Shown here: piece by piece, positions 7,884 to 15,463 of the stretch
Layout of the letters: each line of letters opens with the position of its first letter
Numbering within the stretch: position 1 is the first letter of the stretch
Assembly: GCA_934141445.1 (NCBI GenBank)
Contig: CAKPCF010000022.1
Coordinates: forward strand, 1 to 29,761
Direction of reading: 5' to 3'
DNA from: an uncultured Clostridia bacterium
Lineage (GTDB): Bacteria; Bacillota; Clostridia; TANB77; CAG-508
Length of the DNA stretch: 29,761 nt
Notes under the pieces: model-generated
What the model was told of the DNA's origin: nothing
The model's database searches: none
Seen by the model: only the letters and a program-made list of their open reading frames with translations
Made by a program: the position numbers and the translations under genes

Positions 7884-8243
7884 ATGATTACTAAGATAAA
7901 TAGAAAAGCTGAAAGAGAAAGACGTCATGCTAGAGTTCGTACAAAAGTAAGTGGAACAGCTGAATGTCCAAGACTTGCAGTAACAAGAAGTAATAAAAAT
8001 ATTATAGCTCAAGTAATAGATGATACAAAGGGTGTAACTCTTGCTTATGCATCTACACTTGATAAAGAAATCAAAACTAAAGCAGCTAATAAAGAAGCAG
8101 CTAAAGAAGTTGGAGCTTTAATAGCTAAAAAAGCTTTAGAAAAAAATATTAAAACTGTAGTATTTGATAGAGGTGGATTTGTATATCACGGAGTTATCAA
8201 AGAAGTTGCAGAAGCTGCTCGTGAAGCAGGATTAGAATTCTAG
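7884..8243 (+). CDS. rplR: 50S ribosomal protein L18
   Basis: 119 aa. L18 binds 5S rRNA and, with L5, brings it to the 50S subunit. Family signatures RHARVRTKVSGTAECPRLAVTRSNKNIIAQVIDD and the C-terminal VVFDRGGFVYHGVIKEVAEAAREAGLEF are present. SD AAAGGAG. The gene is preceded by the large hairpin at 7803-7860, which could affect its expression relative to the upstream genes. rpsE follows after 23 bases. Confidence 0.98.
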   Translation: MITKINRKAERERRHARVRTKVSGTAECPRLAVTRSNKNIIAQVIDDTKGVTLAYASTLDKEIKTKAANKEAAKEVGALIAKKALEKNIKTVVFDRGGFVYHGVIKEVAEAAREAGLEF

Positions 8244-8266
8244 AAGAAGGAGGGAAAAATAAACCT

Positions 8267-8749
8267 ATGGAAGAAAAAGAATTAAAAGAGAAAGTTGTTG
8301 CTATCAATAGAGTTGCAAAAGTTGTTAAAGGTGGTAGAACATTTAGATTCAGCGCTGTTGTTGTTGTTGGAGATGAACAAGGACATATTGGTGTTGGAAA
8401 TGGAAAAGCTGCTGAAGTTCCAGATGCAATCAAAAAAGCTATTGAAGATGCTAAAAAGAACTTAGTAACAGTACCTATCGTAGGAACAACAATTCCTCAT
8501 GAATTCGTAGGTAGATTTGGTAGTGCTAGTGTTGTATTAAGACCTGCTGCAGAAGGTTCTGGAGTTATCGCTGGTGGTAGTGTTAGACCAGTTCTTGAAC
8601 TTGCAGGATACAAAGATATCAATACTAAAGTTATCGGAACAAACAACCCAAGAAATGTTGTTTACGCTACAATCGAAGCTTTAAAGAGTATGACAACTGT
8701 TGAAGAAGTTGCTAGAAAAAGAGGAAAAAAGGTTAGCGAAATCTTATAA
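8267..8749 (+). CDS. rpsE: 30S ribosomal protein S5
   Basis: 160 aa. S5 is at the mRNA entry channel and affects decoding fidelity. The dsRBD-like N-terminal domain (EKVVAINRVAKVVKGGRTFRFSAVVVVGD, residues ~8-36) and the C-terminal domain (PAAEGSGVIAGGSVRPVLELAGYKDI) are typical. SD AAGGAGGG precedes the ATG. rpmD (L30), normally next, is absent: a hairpin begins 4 bases after the stop. Confidence 0.98.
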   Translation: MEEKELKEKVVAINRVAKVVKGGRTFRFSAVVVVGDEQGHIGVGNGKAAEVPDAIKKAIEDAKKNLVTVPIVGTTIPHEFVGRFGSASVVLRPAAEGSGVIAGGSVRPVLELAGYKDINTKVIGTNNPRNVVYATIEALKSMTTVEEVARKRGKKVSEIL

Positions 8750-8753
8750 TAAG

Positions 8754-8789
8754 TTTCAAGAAATGATTTGTAAAATTCATTTCTTGAAA
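8754..8789 (+). promoter_or_regulatory. Perfect 13-bp hairpin after rpsE
   Basis: TTTCAAGAAATGA (8754-8766) pairs perfectly with TCATTTCTTGAAA (8777-8789) around a 10-base AT-rich loop. It starts 4 bases after the rpsE stop. The following bases are AAAAATC rather than a T-run, so it is more likely a 3'-end processing or stability element, or a weak attenuator, than a strong terminator. It occupies the place where rpmD would normally be. Confidence 0.7.
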
Positions 8790-8805
8790 AAAATCAATAA
8801 AGTTA

Positions 8806-8834
8806 TTTAAAAATGATTTATTAAATGATATAAT
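8806..8834 (+). promoter_or_regulatory. Predicted sigma-A promoter for rplO-secY
   Basis: A TATAAT -10 box (8829-8834) is preceded by TG one base before it (extended -10, TGATATAAT). A weak -35-like TTTAAA (8806-8811) lies 17 bases upstream. Transcription would start around 8841, about 33 bases before rplO. It would give the rplO-secY segment its own promoter after the hairpin at 8754-8789. Confidence 0.55.
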
Positions 8835-8873
8835 CGGAATAACGAAAATTCAAACTAGAGGAGGTGCAAAAAA

Positions 8874-9308
8874 ATGGAACTTGGAAATTTACATCCAGCT
8901 GTTAAAAAAATCACTAAAAAAAGAGTAGGACGTGGAGTTGGTTCAGGACTTGGAAAAACTTCAGGAAGAGGTCATAAAGGACAAAAAGCAAGATCAGGTG
9001 GTGGCGTTAGAAGAGGTTTCGAAGGAGGCCAAACACCATTATATAGAAGATTACCAAAAAGAGGATTTAATAATGTTTTTGCTAGAAACTACACAGAAGT
9101 AACTTTAAATATGTTAAATCAATCTAAAGCTACAGAAGTTACAGCTGAAACTTTATTAGCTGAAGGAATTATTGGAAAAATAAATGATGGAATCGTTGTT
9201 TTAGGAAATGGAAACTTAGAGAAAAAATTAACAGTTAAAGCAACAAGATTTACAAAAGCAGCTGCAGAAAAAATACAAGCTGCAGGTGGAAAGATTGAGG
9301 TGATTTAG
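8874..9308 (+). CDS. rplO: 50S ribosomal protein L15
   Basis: 144 aa. L15 is a late 50S assembly protein. Family motifs: N-terminal RVGRGVGSGLGKTSGRGHKGQKARSGGGVRRGFEGGQTPLYRRLPKRGF (residues ~18-66) and the C-terminal AAAEKIQAAGGKIEVI. SD AGAGGAGGTG. Its stop TAG is directly followed by the TTG start of secY, so the two are translationally coupled. L30, its usual upstream neighbour, is absent. Confidence 0.98.
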   Translation: MELGNLHPAVKKITKKRVGRGVGSGLGKTSGRGHKGQKARSGGGVRRGFEGGQTPLYRRLPKRGFNNVFARNYTEVTLNMLNQSKATEVTAETLLAEGIIGKINDGIVVLGNGNLEKKLTVKATRFTKAAAEKIQAAGGKIEVI

Positions 9309-10634
9309 TTGTTTAAGACTATTAAAAACGCTCTAAAAACACCAGAAGTAAGAAAAAAATTGATGTACACATTGATTTTAATTGTAATATTTAGATTAGG
9401 CTGTTATATAACAGTTCCTGGTGTAGATTCATTTACTTTAGCTGAGCAAATGAATTCTGCAACAGGAACCTTAACAGGTTTAATTGATACAATATCTGGT
9501 GGTGCATTTTCTAGACTATCAATTTTTGCTATGACAATTACACCATATATTACATCATCAATAGTTATTCAATTGTTGGCGATGATAATACCTTCACTAG
9601 AAAAGATGATGAAGGAAGGTGGAGAAGTTGGAAAGCAAAAAATCAATACATATACTAAATTATTAACAATAGTATTATCATTGATTGAAGCACTAGGAAT
9701 CTACATTTCTTATAAATCTTCTGGAATATTTATAAATCCAGGATTTTTAACAGGTCTACTTATTGTTGTATCTTTAATGACAGGTACAGCAATGCTTATG
9801 TGGCTTGGAGAGCAAATAACAAATAAAGGAATTGGTAATGGTATTTCAATTATAATCTTTATAGGTATTATTTCTAGATTACCATCTGTTGTAATTTCTT
9901 TATGGAATTTAATAGTAACAGATACTGGTTTTAGTACAGTAGGATTTGTAACAGCAATAGCTGTAATAGTTGGAGCAATAATCTTAGTTTCTGGAGTTGT
10001 ATTCGTACAAGAAGCAGAAAGAAGAGTTCCAGTTCAATATGCAAAAAAAGTAGTTGGAAGAAAAATGTATGGTGGACAAAATACTCATATTCCACTAAAG
10101 TTAGCAATGGCAGGTGTTATGCCTATAATCTTTGCTTCTTCATTTATGACATTTCCAGCTATGATGATTCAAATTTTTGCAGCTGATAAAATTACAGGAA
10201 CAGGCTTTTTAGCAGGATTATATAAATTCTCAATTGCAACATCTACATCAAGTGTTGGTTGGGGATATTCATTAGCAAATGCACTAGTATATTTAGTTTT
10301 AATAGTAGGATTTACATTCTTCTATACATTTGCAACATTTAATCCAGCAGAAGTTTCTACTAATATTAAACAAAATGGTGGATTTATTCCTGGAATTAGA
10401 GCCGGAAAACCAACAACAGATTATTTAACAAGTGTAATTAGTAAATTAACATGGTTTGGATCTTTATTCTTAAGTGTTATTGCTATTTTACCAATGCTTA
10501 TGAGATTTACAAATTTAAATCTTGCATTTGGTGGTACATCAATATTGATCGTAGTTGGTGTTGCACTAGAAACAGTTCAACAATTAGAATCACAATTAGT
10601 AATGAGACATTATAAAGGTTTCTTAGAAAAATAA
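9309..10634 (+). CDS. secY: Protein translocase subunit SecY
   Basis: 441 aa integral membrane protein, the channel of the Sec translocon (with SecE and SecG), moving unfolded proteins across or into the cytoplasmic membrane. About ten hydrophobic segments are visible. Family markers are FRLGCYITVPGVD after TM1, TPYITSSIVIQLL (plug/TM2 region), the cytoplasmic loop RRVPVQYAKKVVGRKMYGGQNTHIPLK, and the NPAEVSTNIKQNGGFIPGIRAGKPT loop. It begins with TTG immediately after rplO, served by GAGGTGA five bases upstream. A hairpin follows the stop. Confidence 0.98.
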   Translation: MFKTIKNALKTPEVRKKLMYTLILIVIFRLGCYITVPGVDSFTLAEQMNSATGTLTGLIDTISGGAFSRLSIFAMTITPYITSSIVIQLLAMIIPSLEKMMKEGGEVGKQKINTYTKLLTIVLSLIEALGIYISYKSSGIFINPGFLTGLLIVVSLMTGTAMLMWLGEQITNKGIGNGISIIIFIGIISRLPSVVISLWNLIVTDTGFSTVGFVTAIAVIVGAIILVSGVVFVQEAERRVPVQYAKKVVGRKMYGGQNTHIPLKLAMAGVMPIIFASSFMTFPAMMIQIFAADKITGTGFLAGLYKFSIATSTSSVGWGYSLANALVYLVLIVGFTFFYTFATFNPAEVSTNIKQNGGFIPGIRAGKPTTDYLTSVISKLTWFGSLFLSVIAILPMLMRFTNLNLAFGGTSILIVVGVALETVQQLESQLVMRHYKGFLEK

Positions 10635-10636
10635 TT

Positions 10637-10685
10637 CTAAATAATTAGGCTAGGTCCATTAGGGCCTGCCTAATTTAGATTTTAT
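10637..10685 (+). terminator. Terminator-like hairpin between secY and adk
   Basis: A stem forms from CTAAA-TAA-TTAGGC-T-AGGTCC (10637-10656) with GGGCCT-GCCTAA-TTTAG (10661-10678), with a 3-base and a 1-base bulge and a short loop. It ends in an AT-rich tail with a TTTT run (10681 region). It could partly end secY transcripts before adk. The tail is short, so partial read-through is likely. Confidence 0.5.
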
Positions 10686-10709
10686 AAATTTATATATAAG
10701 AAATATAAA
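10681..10709 (+). promoter_or_regulatory. Possible promoter upstream of adk
   Basis: TTTATA (10681-10686) and TATAAA (10704-10709) are spaced by 17 bases, directly after the secY-adk hairpin. Matches to the sigma-A consensus are moderate (four and five of six), and the region is AT-rich, so a chance match is possible. Confidence 0.35.
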
Positions 10710-10752
10710 TCAAATATTTTTTATATATGAATTTAATTTAGGAGGTATATAT

Positions 10753-11421
10753 ATGATTATTATTATGTTAGGTGCTCCAGCATCAGGAAAAGGAAGTGTT
10801 GCAGAAATTTTATCTGCTAAATATAATATTCCAGCGATTTCAAGTGGTGATATATTTAGAAAAAACATTAGTGAAAAAACAGAACTTGGAATAAAAGCAA
10901 ATGAATATATGACAAAAGGGCAATTAGTACCAGATGATCTTACAGTTTCAATGATAAAATCAAGACTTGCAGAACCAGATACAAAAAATGGAATGATATT
11001 AGATGGCTTCCCAAGAACAGTTAAACAAGCAGAAGCCTTAGATCAAATGTTAGCAGAAACAGGAAGTAAAATAGATATAGTAATAAATTTAGAAACTCCT
11101 GAAGATGAAATATTAGAAAGAATTACAAATAGAAGAATTTGTTCAAACTCAGATTGCAAAGCTGTTTATAATACAGTATTACATCCATCAAAAGTTGAAG
11201 GAATTTGTGATAAATGTGGAAGCAAATTATATCAAAGAGATGATGATACAATTGAAAAAGCAAAGAATAGATTAGCTGTATATTTTGAACAAACAGCTCC
11301 TGTTGCAGAATACTATAAAGGTACTGGTGCTTTATATTCAACAATATTGAGCCAAAGAGTAAATAGAATGAAAGAAGAAGTTTCTAAAGATGTTATTGAA
11401 TATTTAAGCAATAGAAAATAA
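10753..11421 (+). CDS. adk: Adenylate kinase with Cys-rich LID
   Basis: 222 aa, cytoplasmic; interconverts ATP + AMP and 2 ADP. The P-loop reads GAPASGKGS at the N-terminus rather than the common GxPGAGKGT, followed by SVAE instead of TQAE. The AMP-binding region (SSGDIFRKNI, LDGFPRTVKQAEALD) is normal. The LID domain has four cysteines, C-x4-C (RICSNSDC) and C-x2-C (CDKCG), suggesting bound zinc, followed by YQRDDDT. SD TAGGAGG. It follows secY as in most Firmicutes. Confidence 0.96.
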   Translation: MIIIMLGAPASGKGSVAEILSAKYNIPAISSGDIFRKNISEKTELGIKANEYMTKGQLVPDDLTVSMIKSRLAEPDTKNGMILDGFPRTVKQAEALDQMLAETGSKIDIVINLETPEDEILERITNRRICSNSDCKAVYNTVLHPSKVEGICDKCGSKLYQRDDDTIEKAKNRLAVYFEQTAPVAEYYKGTGALYSTILSQRVNRMKEEVSKDVIEYLSNRK

Positions 11422-11461
11422 GTCAAAAGATAAAATGAAATGAGATAAAGGGGGGAAATAT

Positions 11462-12229
11462 ATGATAACAATAAAATCAAATAGAGAAATTGAACTAATG
11501 CAAGAAGCATCTAAAATAACAGCAGAAACTTATGAAATGCTAGAACAACATATTAAACCAGGAATATCAACTGCAGAACTTGATAAACTTGCAGAAAACT
11601 TCATAAAATCAAAAGGTGGTAGACCAGCACAAAAAGGATATCCAAGTGGAGTAAGAGGAGTTCCGGATTTTCCTGCAACTCTATGTGTATCAGTTAATGA
11701 TACAGTAATACATGGTATACCTTCTAAAAAAGAAATACTAAAGGATGGTGATGTAGTTAGCATTGATTTAGTAGTAGAAAAAAACGGATATCATGGAGAT
11801 GCTGCAAGAACATTTATATGTGGTGAAGGAACAGAAGAAGCTAAAAAATTAGTTGCTGTTACAAAGCAAGCTTTTTTTGAAGGATTAAAATTTGCAAAAG
11901 CAAAAAATAGAGTTGGAGATATATCACATGCAGTAGAAACTTATGTTAGAAGTCAAGGATTTAGTCTTGTTAGAGAGTTTCAAGGTCATGGAATTGGAAG
12001 AGAAATGCATGAAGACCCAGGTGTTCCAAATATAGGAAAAGCTGGAAAAGGACCAAGATTAGAAGTTGGAATGACAATTTGTATAGAACCAATGGTTATG
12101 GTTGGAAAACCAGATATTTGGGAATTAGATGATGGTTGGACAATTGTAACACAAGATGGAAGTTTAGCTGCTCATTATGAAAATACAATTTTAATTACAG
12201 AAAATGAAGCAAAAATATTGACAATTTGA
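11462..12229 (+). CDS. map: Methionine aminopeptidase, type I
   Basis: 255 aa; removes the N-terminal methionine from nascent proteins. The five metal ligands of the pita-bread fold are visible as D102 (SIDL), D113 (HGDAART), H176 (FQGHGIG), E209 (CIEPM) and E240 (HYENT). The gene has a strong SD (AAGGGGGG) and sits between adk and infA. It ends in TGA, and the codons just before the stop (TTG ACA) also form the -35 box of a promoter for infA. Confidence 0.97.
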   Translation: MITIKSNREIELMQEASKITAETYEMLEQHIKPGISTAELDKLAENFIKSKGGRPAQKGYPSGVRGVPDFPATLCVSVNDTVIHGIPSKKEILKDGDVVSIDLVVEKNGYHGDAARTFICGEGTEEAKKLVAVTKQAFFEGLKFAKAKNRVGDISHAVETYVRSQGFSLVREFQGHGIGREMHEDPGVPNIGKAGKGPRLEVGMTICIEPMVMVGKPDIWELDDGWTIVTQDGSLAAHYENTILITENEAKILTI

Positions 12230-12246
12230 TAAATGTGTTATATACT
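12218..12246 (+). promoter_or_regulatory. Promoter for infA-rpmJ-rpsM onward, inside the end of map
   Basis: TTGACA (12218-12223) is a perfect -35 box lying in the last codons of map. TATACT (12241-12246) is a five-of-six -10 box exactly 17 bases downstream. Transcription would start near 12253 and leave an untranslated leader of about 80 bases before infA. This would let infA and the alpha-operon genes be expressed independently of the spc operon. Confidence 0.7.
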
Positions 12247-12335
12247 ATACTAGCTTATTATTGAAAAATAGTAAAAAATTGCAAGAAATATAAGAGTGAA
12301 ATGCTTAAAAATTGCAATTATAGGAGGTAAAACAC

Positions 12336-12554
12336 TTGTCTAAGGAAGATGTTATTGAAGTAGAGGGAACTGTTGTAGAAACATTACCAAATACAAATTT
12401 CAAAGTAGAACTTGAAAATGGGCACCAAGTATTAGCACATATTTCAGGCAAACTTAGAATGAATTATATTAAAATTCTCCCAGGTGATAAAGTAAAATTA
12501 GAATTATCACCATACGATCTAACAAAAGGCCGTATAATTTGGAGAGCAAAATAA
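12336..12554 (+). CDS. infA: Translation initiation factor IF-1
   Basis: 72 aa, the standard IF-1 length. An OB-fold protein that occupies the 30S A site during initiation. The sequence MSKEDVIEVEGTVVETLPNT at the N-terminus and GDKVKLELSPYDLTKGRIIWRAK at the C-terminus are canonical. The start is TTG, with TAGGAGG 8 bases upstream. The leader (12253-12335) contains the sequence AAAAATTGCAA twice, of unknown meaning. Confidence 0.97.
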   Translation: MSKEDVIEVEGTVVETLPNTNFKVELENGHQVLAHISGKLRMNYIKILPGDKVKLELSPYDLTKGRIIWRAK

Positions 12555-12596
12555 GCTAAAAAATATATTTTATATAAAGTTTAGGGAGGGAAAGAA

Positions 12597-12710
12597 ATGA
12601 AAGTAAGACCATCAGTTAAAAAAATGTGCGAAAAATGCAAAGTTATCAAAAGAAAAGGTGTTGTAAGAGTAATTTGCGAAAACCCAAAGCATAAACAAAG
12701 ACAAGGTTAA
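12597..12710 (+). CDS. rpmJ: 50S ribosomal protein L36, zinc-binding
   Basis: 37 aa, exactly the size of L36: MKVRPSVKKMCEKCKVIKRK followed by GVVRVICENPKHKQRQG. The zinc ligands C11, C14, C27 and H32 (C-x2-C-x12-C-x4-H) are all present, so this is the zinc-binding form. L36 binds 23S rRNA late in 50S assembly. The SD is AGGGAGGG. It lies between infA and the structured leader of rpsM, as in other Firmicutes. Confidence 0.97.
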   Translation: MKVRPSVKKMCEKCKVIKRKGVVRVICENPKHKQRQG

Positions 12711-12727
12711 TTTTAATTTTTGATATT

Positions 12728-12769
12728 AACATGAATGTGGAGCGGCTGAATTTATTTCACATTTATGTT
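12728..12769 (+). promoter_or_regulatory. Leader hairpin 1 upstream of rpsM
   Basis: AACATGAATGTG (12728-12739) pairs with CACATTTATGTT (12758-12769), 12 bp with one G-T wobble, around an 18-base loop containing GAGCGGCTGAA. It lies in the 202-base rpmJ-rpsM spacer. No T-run follows. It may be part of a feedback leader for the alpha operon, which S4 controls in E. coli, but the known S4 pseudoknot cannot be recognised by eye. Confidence 0.55.
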
Positions 12770-12801
12770 TATATATATGGCTTTAAGACTATTAAAGTTA
12801 T

Positions 12802-12829
12802 ACAAAAATGAGGTTAACCTGATTTTTGT
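12802..12829 (+). promoter_or_regulatory. Leader hairpin 2 upstream of rpsM (palindrome)
   Basis: A 28-base palindrome: ACAAAAAT-G-AGGTT / AACCT-G-ATTTTTGT, symmetrical except for a G-G opposition (12810 and 12821). As RNA it folds into an 11- to 12-bp hairpin with a small loop. Its right arm carries TTTTT, but bases after it are GTGCTTTG, so it is not a clear terminator. It lies 83 bases before the rpsM start and may act with hairpin 1. Confidence 0.55.
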
Positions 12830-12912
12830 GTGCTTTGATACATTTCAACTTAAAGCAAATCACAAGTAATCCTGTAAAGGAAAAGAAATTTATTTTGGAG
12901 GTGCTAAAATTT

Positions 12913-13281
12913 ATGGCTCGTATAGCAGGAGTAGATTTACCTAGAGAGAAAAGAGTTGAAGTAGGACTAACATACGTATATGGTATTGGACTTGCTAGCT
13001 CACAAAAAATTCTTAAAGAAGCTGGAATCAATCCAGATACTAGAGTAAAAGATTTAACAGATGACGAAGTTGCAAGTATTAGAAAAGCTATGGAAGGATA
13101 CAAAACAGAAGGTGACTTAAGAAGAGAAGTAGCTTTAAATATTAAAAGACTTACAGAAATTGGTTGTTATAGAGGAATAAGACATAGAAGAGGACTACCT
13201 GTAAGAGGACAAAGAACAAAAACTAATGCCCGTACAAGAAAAGGTCCAAGAAAATTAGTAAGTAAAAGCAAAAAAGCTTAA
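12913..13281 (+). CDS. rpsM: 30S ribosomal protein S13
   Basis: 122 aa from the ATG at 12913, which gives the canonical start MARIAGVDLPREKRVEVGLTY; TTGGAGG lies about 12-13 bases upstream. An in-frame ORF continues 29 codons further upstream, through the leader, but has no family resemblance. The C-terminus (YRGIRHRRGLPVRGQRTKTNARTRKGPRK) is the basic tail that contacts P-site tRNA. S13 bridges the subunits from the 30S head. Confidence 0.97.
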   Translation: MARIAGVDLPREKRVEVGLTYVYGIGLASSQKILKEAGINPDTRVKDLTDDEVASIRKAMEGYKTEGDLRREVALNIKRLTEIGCYRGIRHRRGLPVRGQRTKTNARTRKGPRKLVSKSKKA

Positions 13282-13314
13282 TTAGTAGGAAATAAATTAA
13301 GGAGGGAATACTAA

Positions 13315-13713
13315 ATGGCAAAGGCTAGTACAAAGAAAACAGTTGTAAGAAGAAGAGAGAGAAAGAACATTGATAGAGGTTCAGCTCATATTCATTCAAG
13401 CTTTAATAATACAATAGTTTCTATTACAGATACACAAGGTAATGTAATATCTTGGGCAAGTGCAGGTGGTCTTGGATTTAAAGGTTCAAGAAAAAGTACA
13501 CCATTTGCAGCTGGTCAAGCAGCAGAAGTTGCATCTAAAGCAGCTATGGAACACGGATTAAAAACAGTTGATGTTTATGTAAAAGGTCCTGGTGCTGGTA
13601 GAGAAGCAGCAATAAGAGCATTACAAACAGCTGGATTAGAAATCACAATGATTAAAGATGTTACTCCAATTCCACACAATGGTTGTAGACCACCAAAAAG
13701 AAGAAGAGTATAA
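13315..13713 (+). CDS. rpsK: 30S ribosomal protein S11
   Basis: 132 aa. S11 lies on the 30S platform near the E-site codon. The patterns GSAHIHSSFNNTIVSITDTQGNVISWASAGGLGFKGSRKSTPFAAG and the C-terminus DVTPIPHNGCRPPKRRRV are canonical. SD AAGGAGGG. The 76-base spacer to rpsD contains a small hairpin, ATGC-GAAA-GCAT (about 13747-13758), with a GNRA-type tetraloop. Confidence 0.98.
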   Translation: MAKASTKKTVVRRRERKNIDRGSAHIHSSFNNTIVSITDTQGNVISWASAGGLGFKGSRKSTPFAAGQAAEVASKAAMEHGLKTVDVYVKGPGAGREAAIRALQTAGLEITMIKDVTPIPHNGCRPPKRRRV

Positions 13714-13789
13714 TTTTAAGTTAGATATTAAAAACGAAAATATAGATGCGAAAGCATATAAGAGATTTAAGAAAGAGGTGTAAATTCAC

Positions 13790-14416
13790 ATGGCAAGATA
13801 TAAAGATGAGCAATGTCGTATTTGCCGTAGAGAAGGACAAAAATTGTTCTTAAAAGGTTGCAGATGCTATTCTGATAAATGTAGCGTAACAAGAAGAAAT
13901 TATGCTCCAGGACAACATGGACAAAAAAGAACAAAATTATCTGAATACGGTACACAATTAAGAGAAAAACAAAAAACAAGATCATTCTATGGTGTTGGTG
14001 AAAAACAATTTAGATCATATTTTGAAATGGCTTCTAATAAAAAAGGTATAACAGGTACAAACTTATTACAAATATTAGAAACAAGATTAGATAATGTTGT
14101 TTACAGATTAGGTTTTGGTGCTTCTAGAGCACAAGCTAGACAATTAGTAACACATGGAAATATAGAAGTAAATGGAAGAAAAGTAAATATTGCTTCTTAT
14201 TTAGTAAAACCAGGAGATGTTGTTGCAATTAGAGAAATCAGAAAAGATAATCCAGTTGTAAAAGCTAACATTGAAAATGGCTCAACAAGACCAGTTCCAG
14301 AGTGGTTAGAATTAGATAGTGAAAAATTAAGTGGAAAAGTTATAAGATTAGTAAATAGAGAAGAAATTGATTTACCAGTTGAAGAACACTTAATCGTTGA
14401 GTTATACAATAAATAA
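13790..14416 (+). CDS. rpsD: 30S ribosomal protein S4, zinc-binding
   Basis: 208 aa. S4 starts 30S assembly and in several bacteria represses its own operon. The N-terminal zinc finger has C9, C12, C24, C26 and C31 (CRIC...CRCYSDKC), so it is the Cys-containing form. The S4 RNA-binding domain is at about residues 98-160 (LDNVVYRLGFGASRAQARQLVTHGNIEVNGRKVN). The SD is AAAGAGGTG. Here rpsD sits in the alpha operon between rpsK and rpoA, unlike B. subtilis, where it is a separate gene. Confidence 0.97.
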   Translation: MARYKDEQCRICRREGQKLFLKGCRCYSDKCSVTRRNYAPGQHGQKRTKLSEYGTQLREKQKTRSFYGVGEKQFRSYFEMASNKKGITGTNLLQILETRLDNVVYRLGFGASRAQARQLVTHGNIEVNGRKVNIASYLVKPGDVVAIREIRKDNPVVKANIENGSTRPVPEWLELDSEKLSGKVIRLVNREEIDLPVEEHLIVELYNK

Positions 14417-14496
14417 TAATTTTTATACTTAGGATACGCTTACAAAGAAAGTTGAATTTTAAAAAGGGTTGATTTATAACCTATTAGGAGGTAAAA

Positions 14497-15444
14497 ATGA
14501 TTGAATTTGAAAAACCAAACATCGAATGTGTTGAAGCAGACGATAAGAGGAATTATGCAAAATTCATATGTGAACCATTAGAGCGTGGATATGGAATGAC
14601 AATAGGAAATTCTTTAAGAAGAATCTTATTATCATCATTACCAGGAGCTGCAATAACAAGTATTAAAATAAACGGCGTAGTACATGAATTTTCTACAATT
14701 CAAGGAGTTGTAGAAGATGTTCCTGAGTTGATTGTTAATTTAAAAAGTGTTAGATTAAAAGTATTTGATAACGATGAAAAAATTATCAGAATCAATCATA
14801 AAGGTGCAGGTGAAATTACTGCTGCAGACATTGTAACAGATGGAACAGTTGAAATTTTAAATCCTGAATTACATATTGCTACATTATCAGCTAGTGCTGA
14901 TTTCCATATGGAAATGACAGTAAATAGAGGTAGAGGATATAATGTTGCAGATAAAAATAAAAAAGATAATAATCCAATAGATGTTTTACCTATTGATTCT
15001 ATCTTTACACCAGTTAAAAAAGTTAATTATTCAGTAGAAAACACTAGAGTAGGACAAATGGTTGATTATGATAAATTAACAATAGAAGTATGGACAGATG
15101 GAAGTTTAAAACCATTTGAAGCTTTAAGTTTAGCTGCAAAAGTTATGGTAAGTCATTTAGAATTATTTATTGATTTATCTGAAGCTTCAAAGAATACTCA
15201 AGTTATGGTTGAAAAAGAAGAGTCTAAGAAAGAAAAAGTTTTAGAGATGCCTATCGAAGAACTTGAACTTTCTGTAAGATCATATAATTGCTTAAAGAGA
15301 GCAGGAATTGCAACAGTTGAAGATTTAGCAAATAAATCTCAAGAAGATATGATGAAAGTTAGAAATCTAGGTAAAAAGTCATTAGATGAAGTTACAAACA
15401 AACTAATTGCTCTAGGATTAAACTTTACATCAGAAGAAGATTAA
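14497..15444 (+). CDS. rpoA: RNA polymerase subunit alpha
   Basis: 315 aa, full length. The N-terminal assembly domain includes FICEPLERGYGMTIGNSLRRILLSSLPGAA (residues ~24-53), which dimerises and binds beta and beta-prime. The C-terminal domain (about residues 250-312: IEELELSVRSYNCLKRAGI, VRNLGKKSLDEV) binds UP elements and activators. A charged linker (EKEESKKEKV) joins them. SD TAGGAGG. It sits in the alpha operon between rpsD and rplQ. Confidence 0.98.
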   Translation: MIEFEKPNIECVEADDKRNYAKFICEPLERGYGMTIGNSLRRILLSSLPGAAITSIKINGVVHEFSTIQGVVEDVPELIVNLKSVRLKVFDNDEKIIRINHKGAGEITAADIVTDGTVEILNPELHIATLSASADFHMEMTVNRGRGYNVADKNKKDNNPIDVLPIDSIFTPVKKVNYSVENTRVGQMVDYDKLTIEVWTDGSLKPFEALSLAAKVMVSHLELFIDLSEASKNTQVMVEKEESKKEKVLEMPIEELELSVRSYNCLKRAGIATVEDLANKSQEDMMKVRNLGKKSLDEVTNKLIALGLNFTSEED

Positions 15445-15463
15445 GTTAAGGAAGGTGAATGAA

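Noticed and set aside
12826..12912. N-terminal extension of S13 by 29 codons
   Set aside because: The extension runs through the leader hairpin, has no family similarity, and the canonical MARIAGVDLPREKR start has its own SD.
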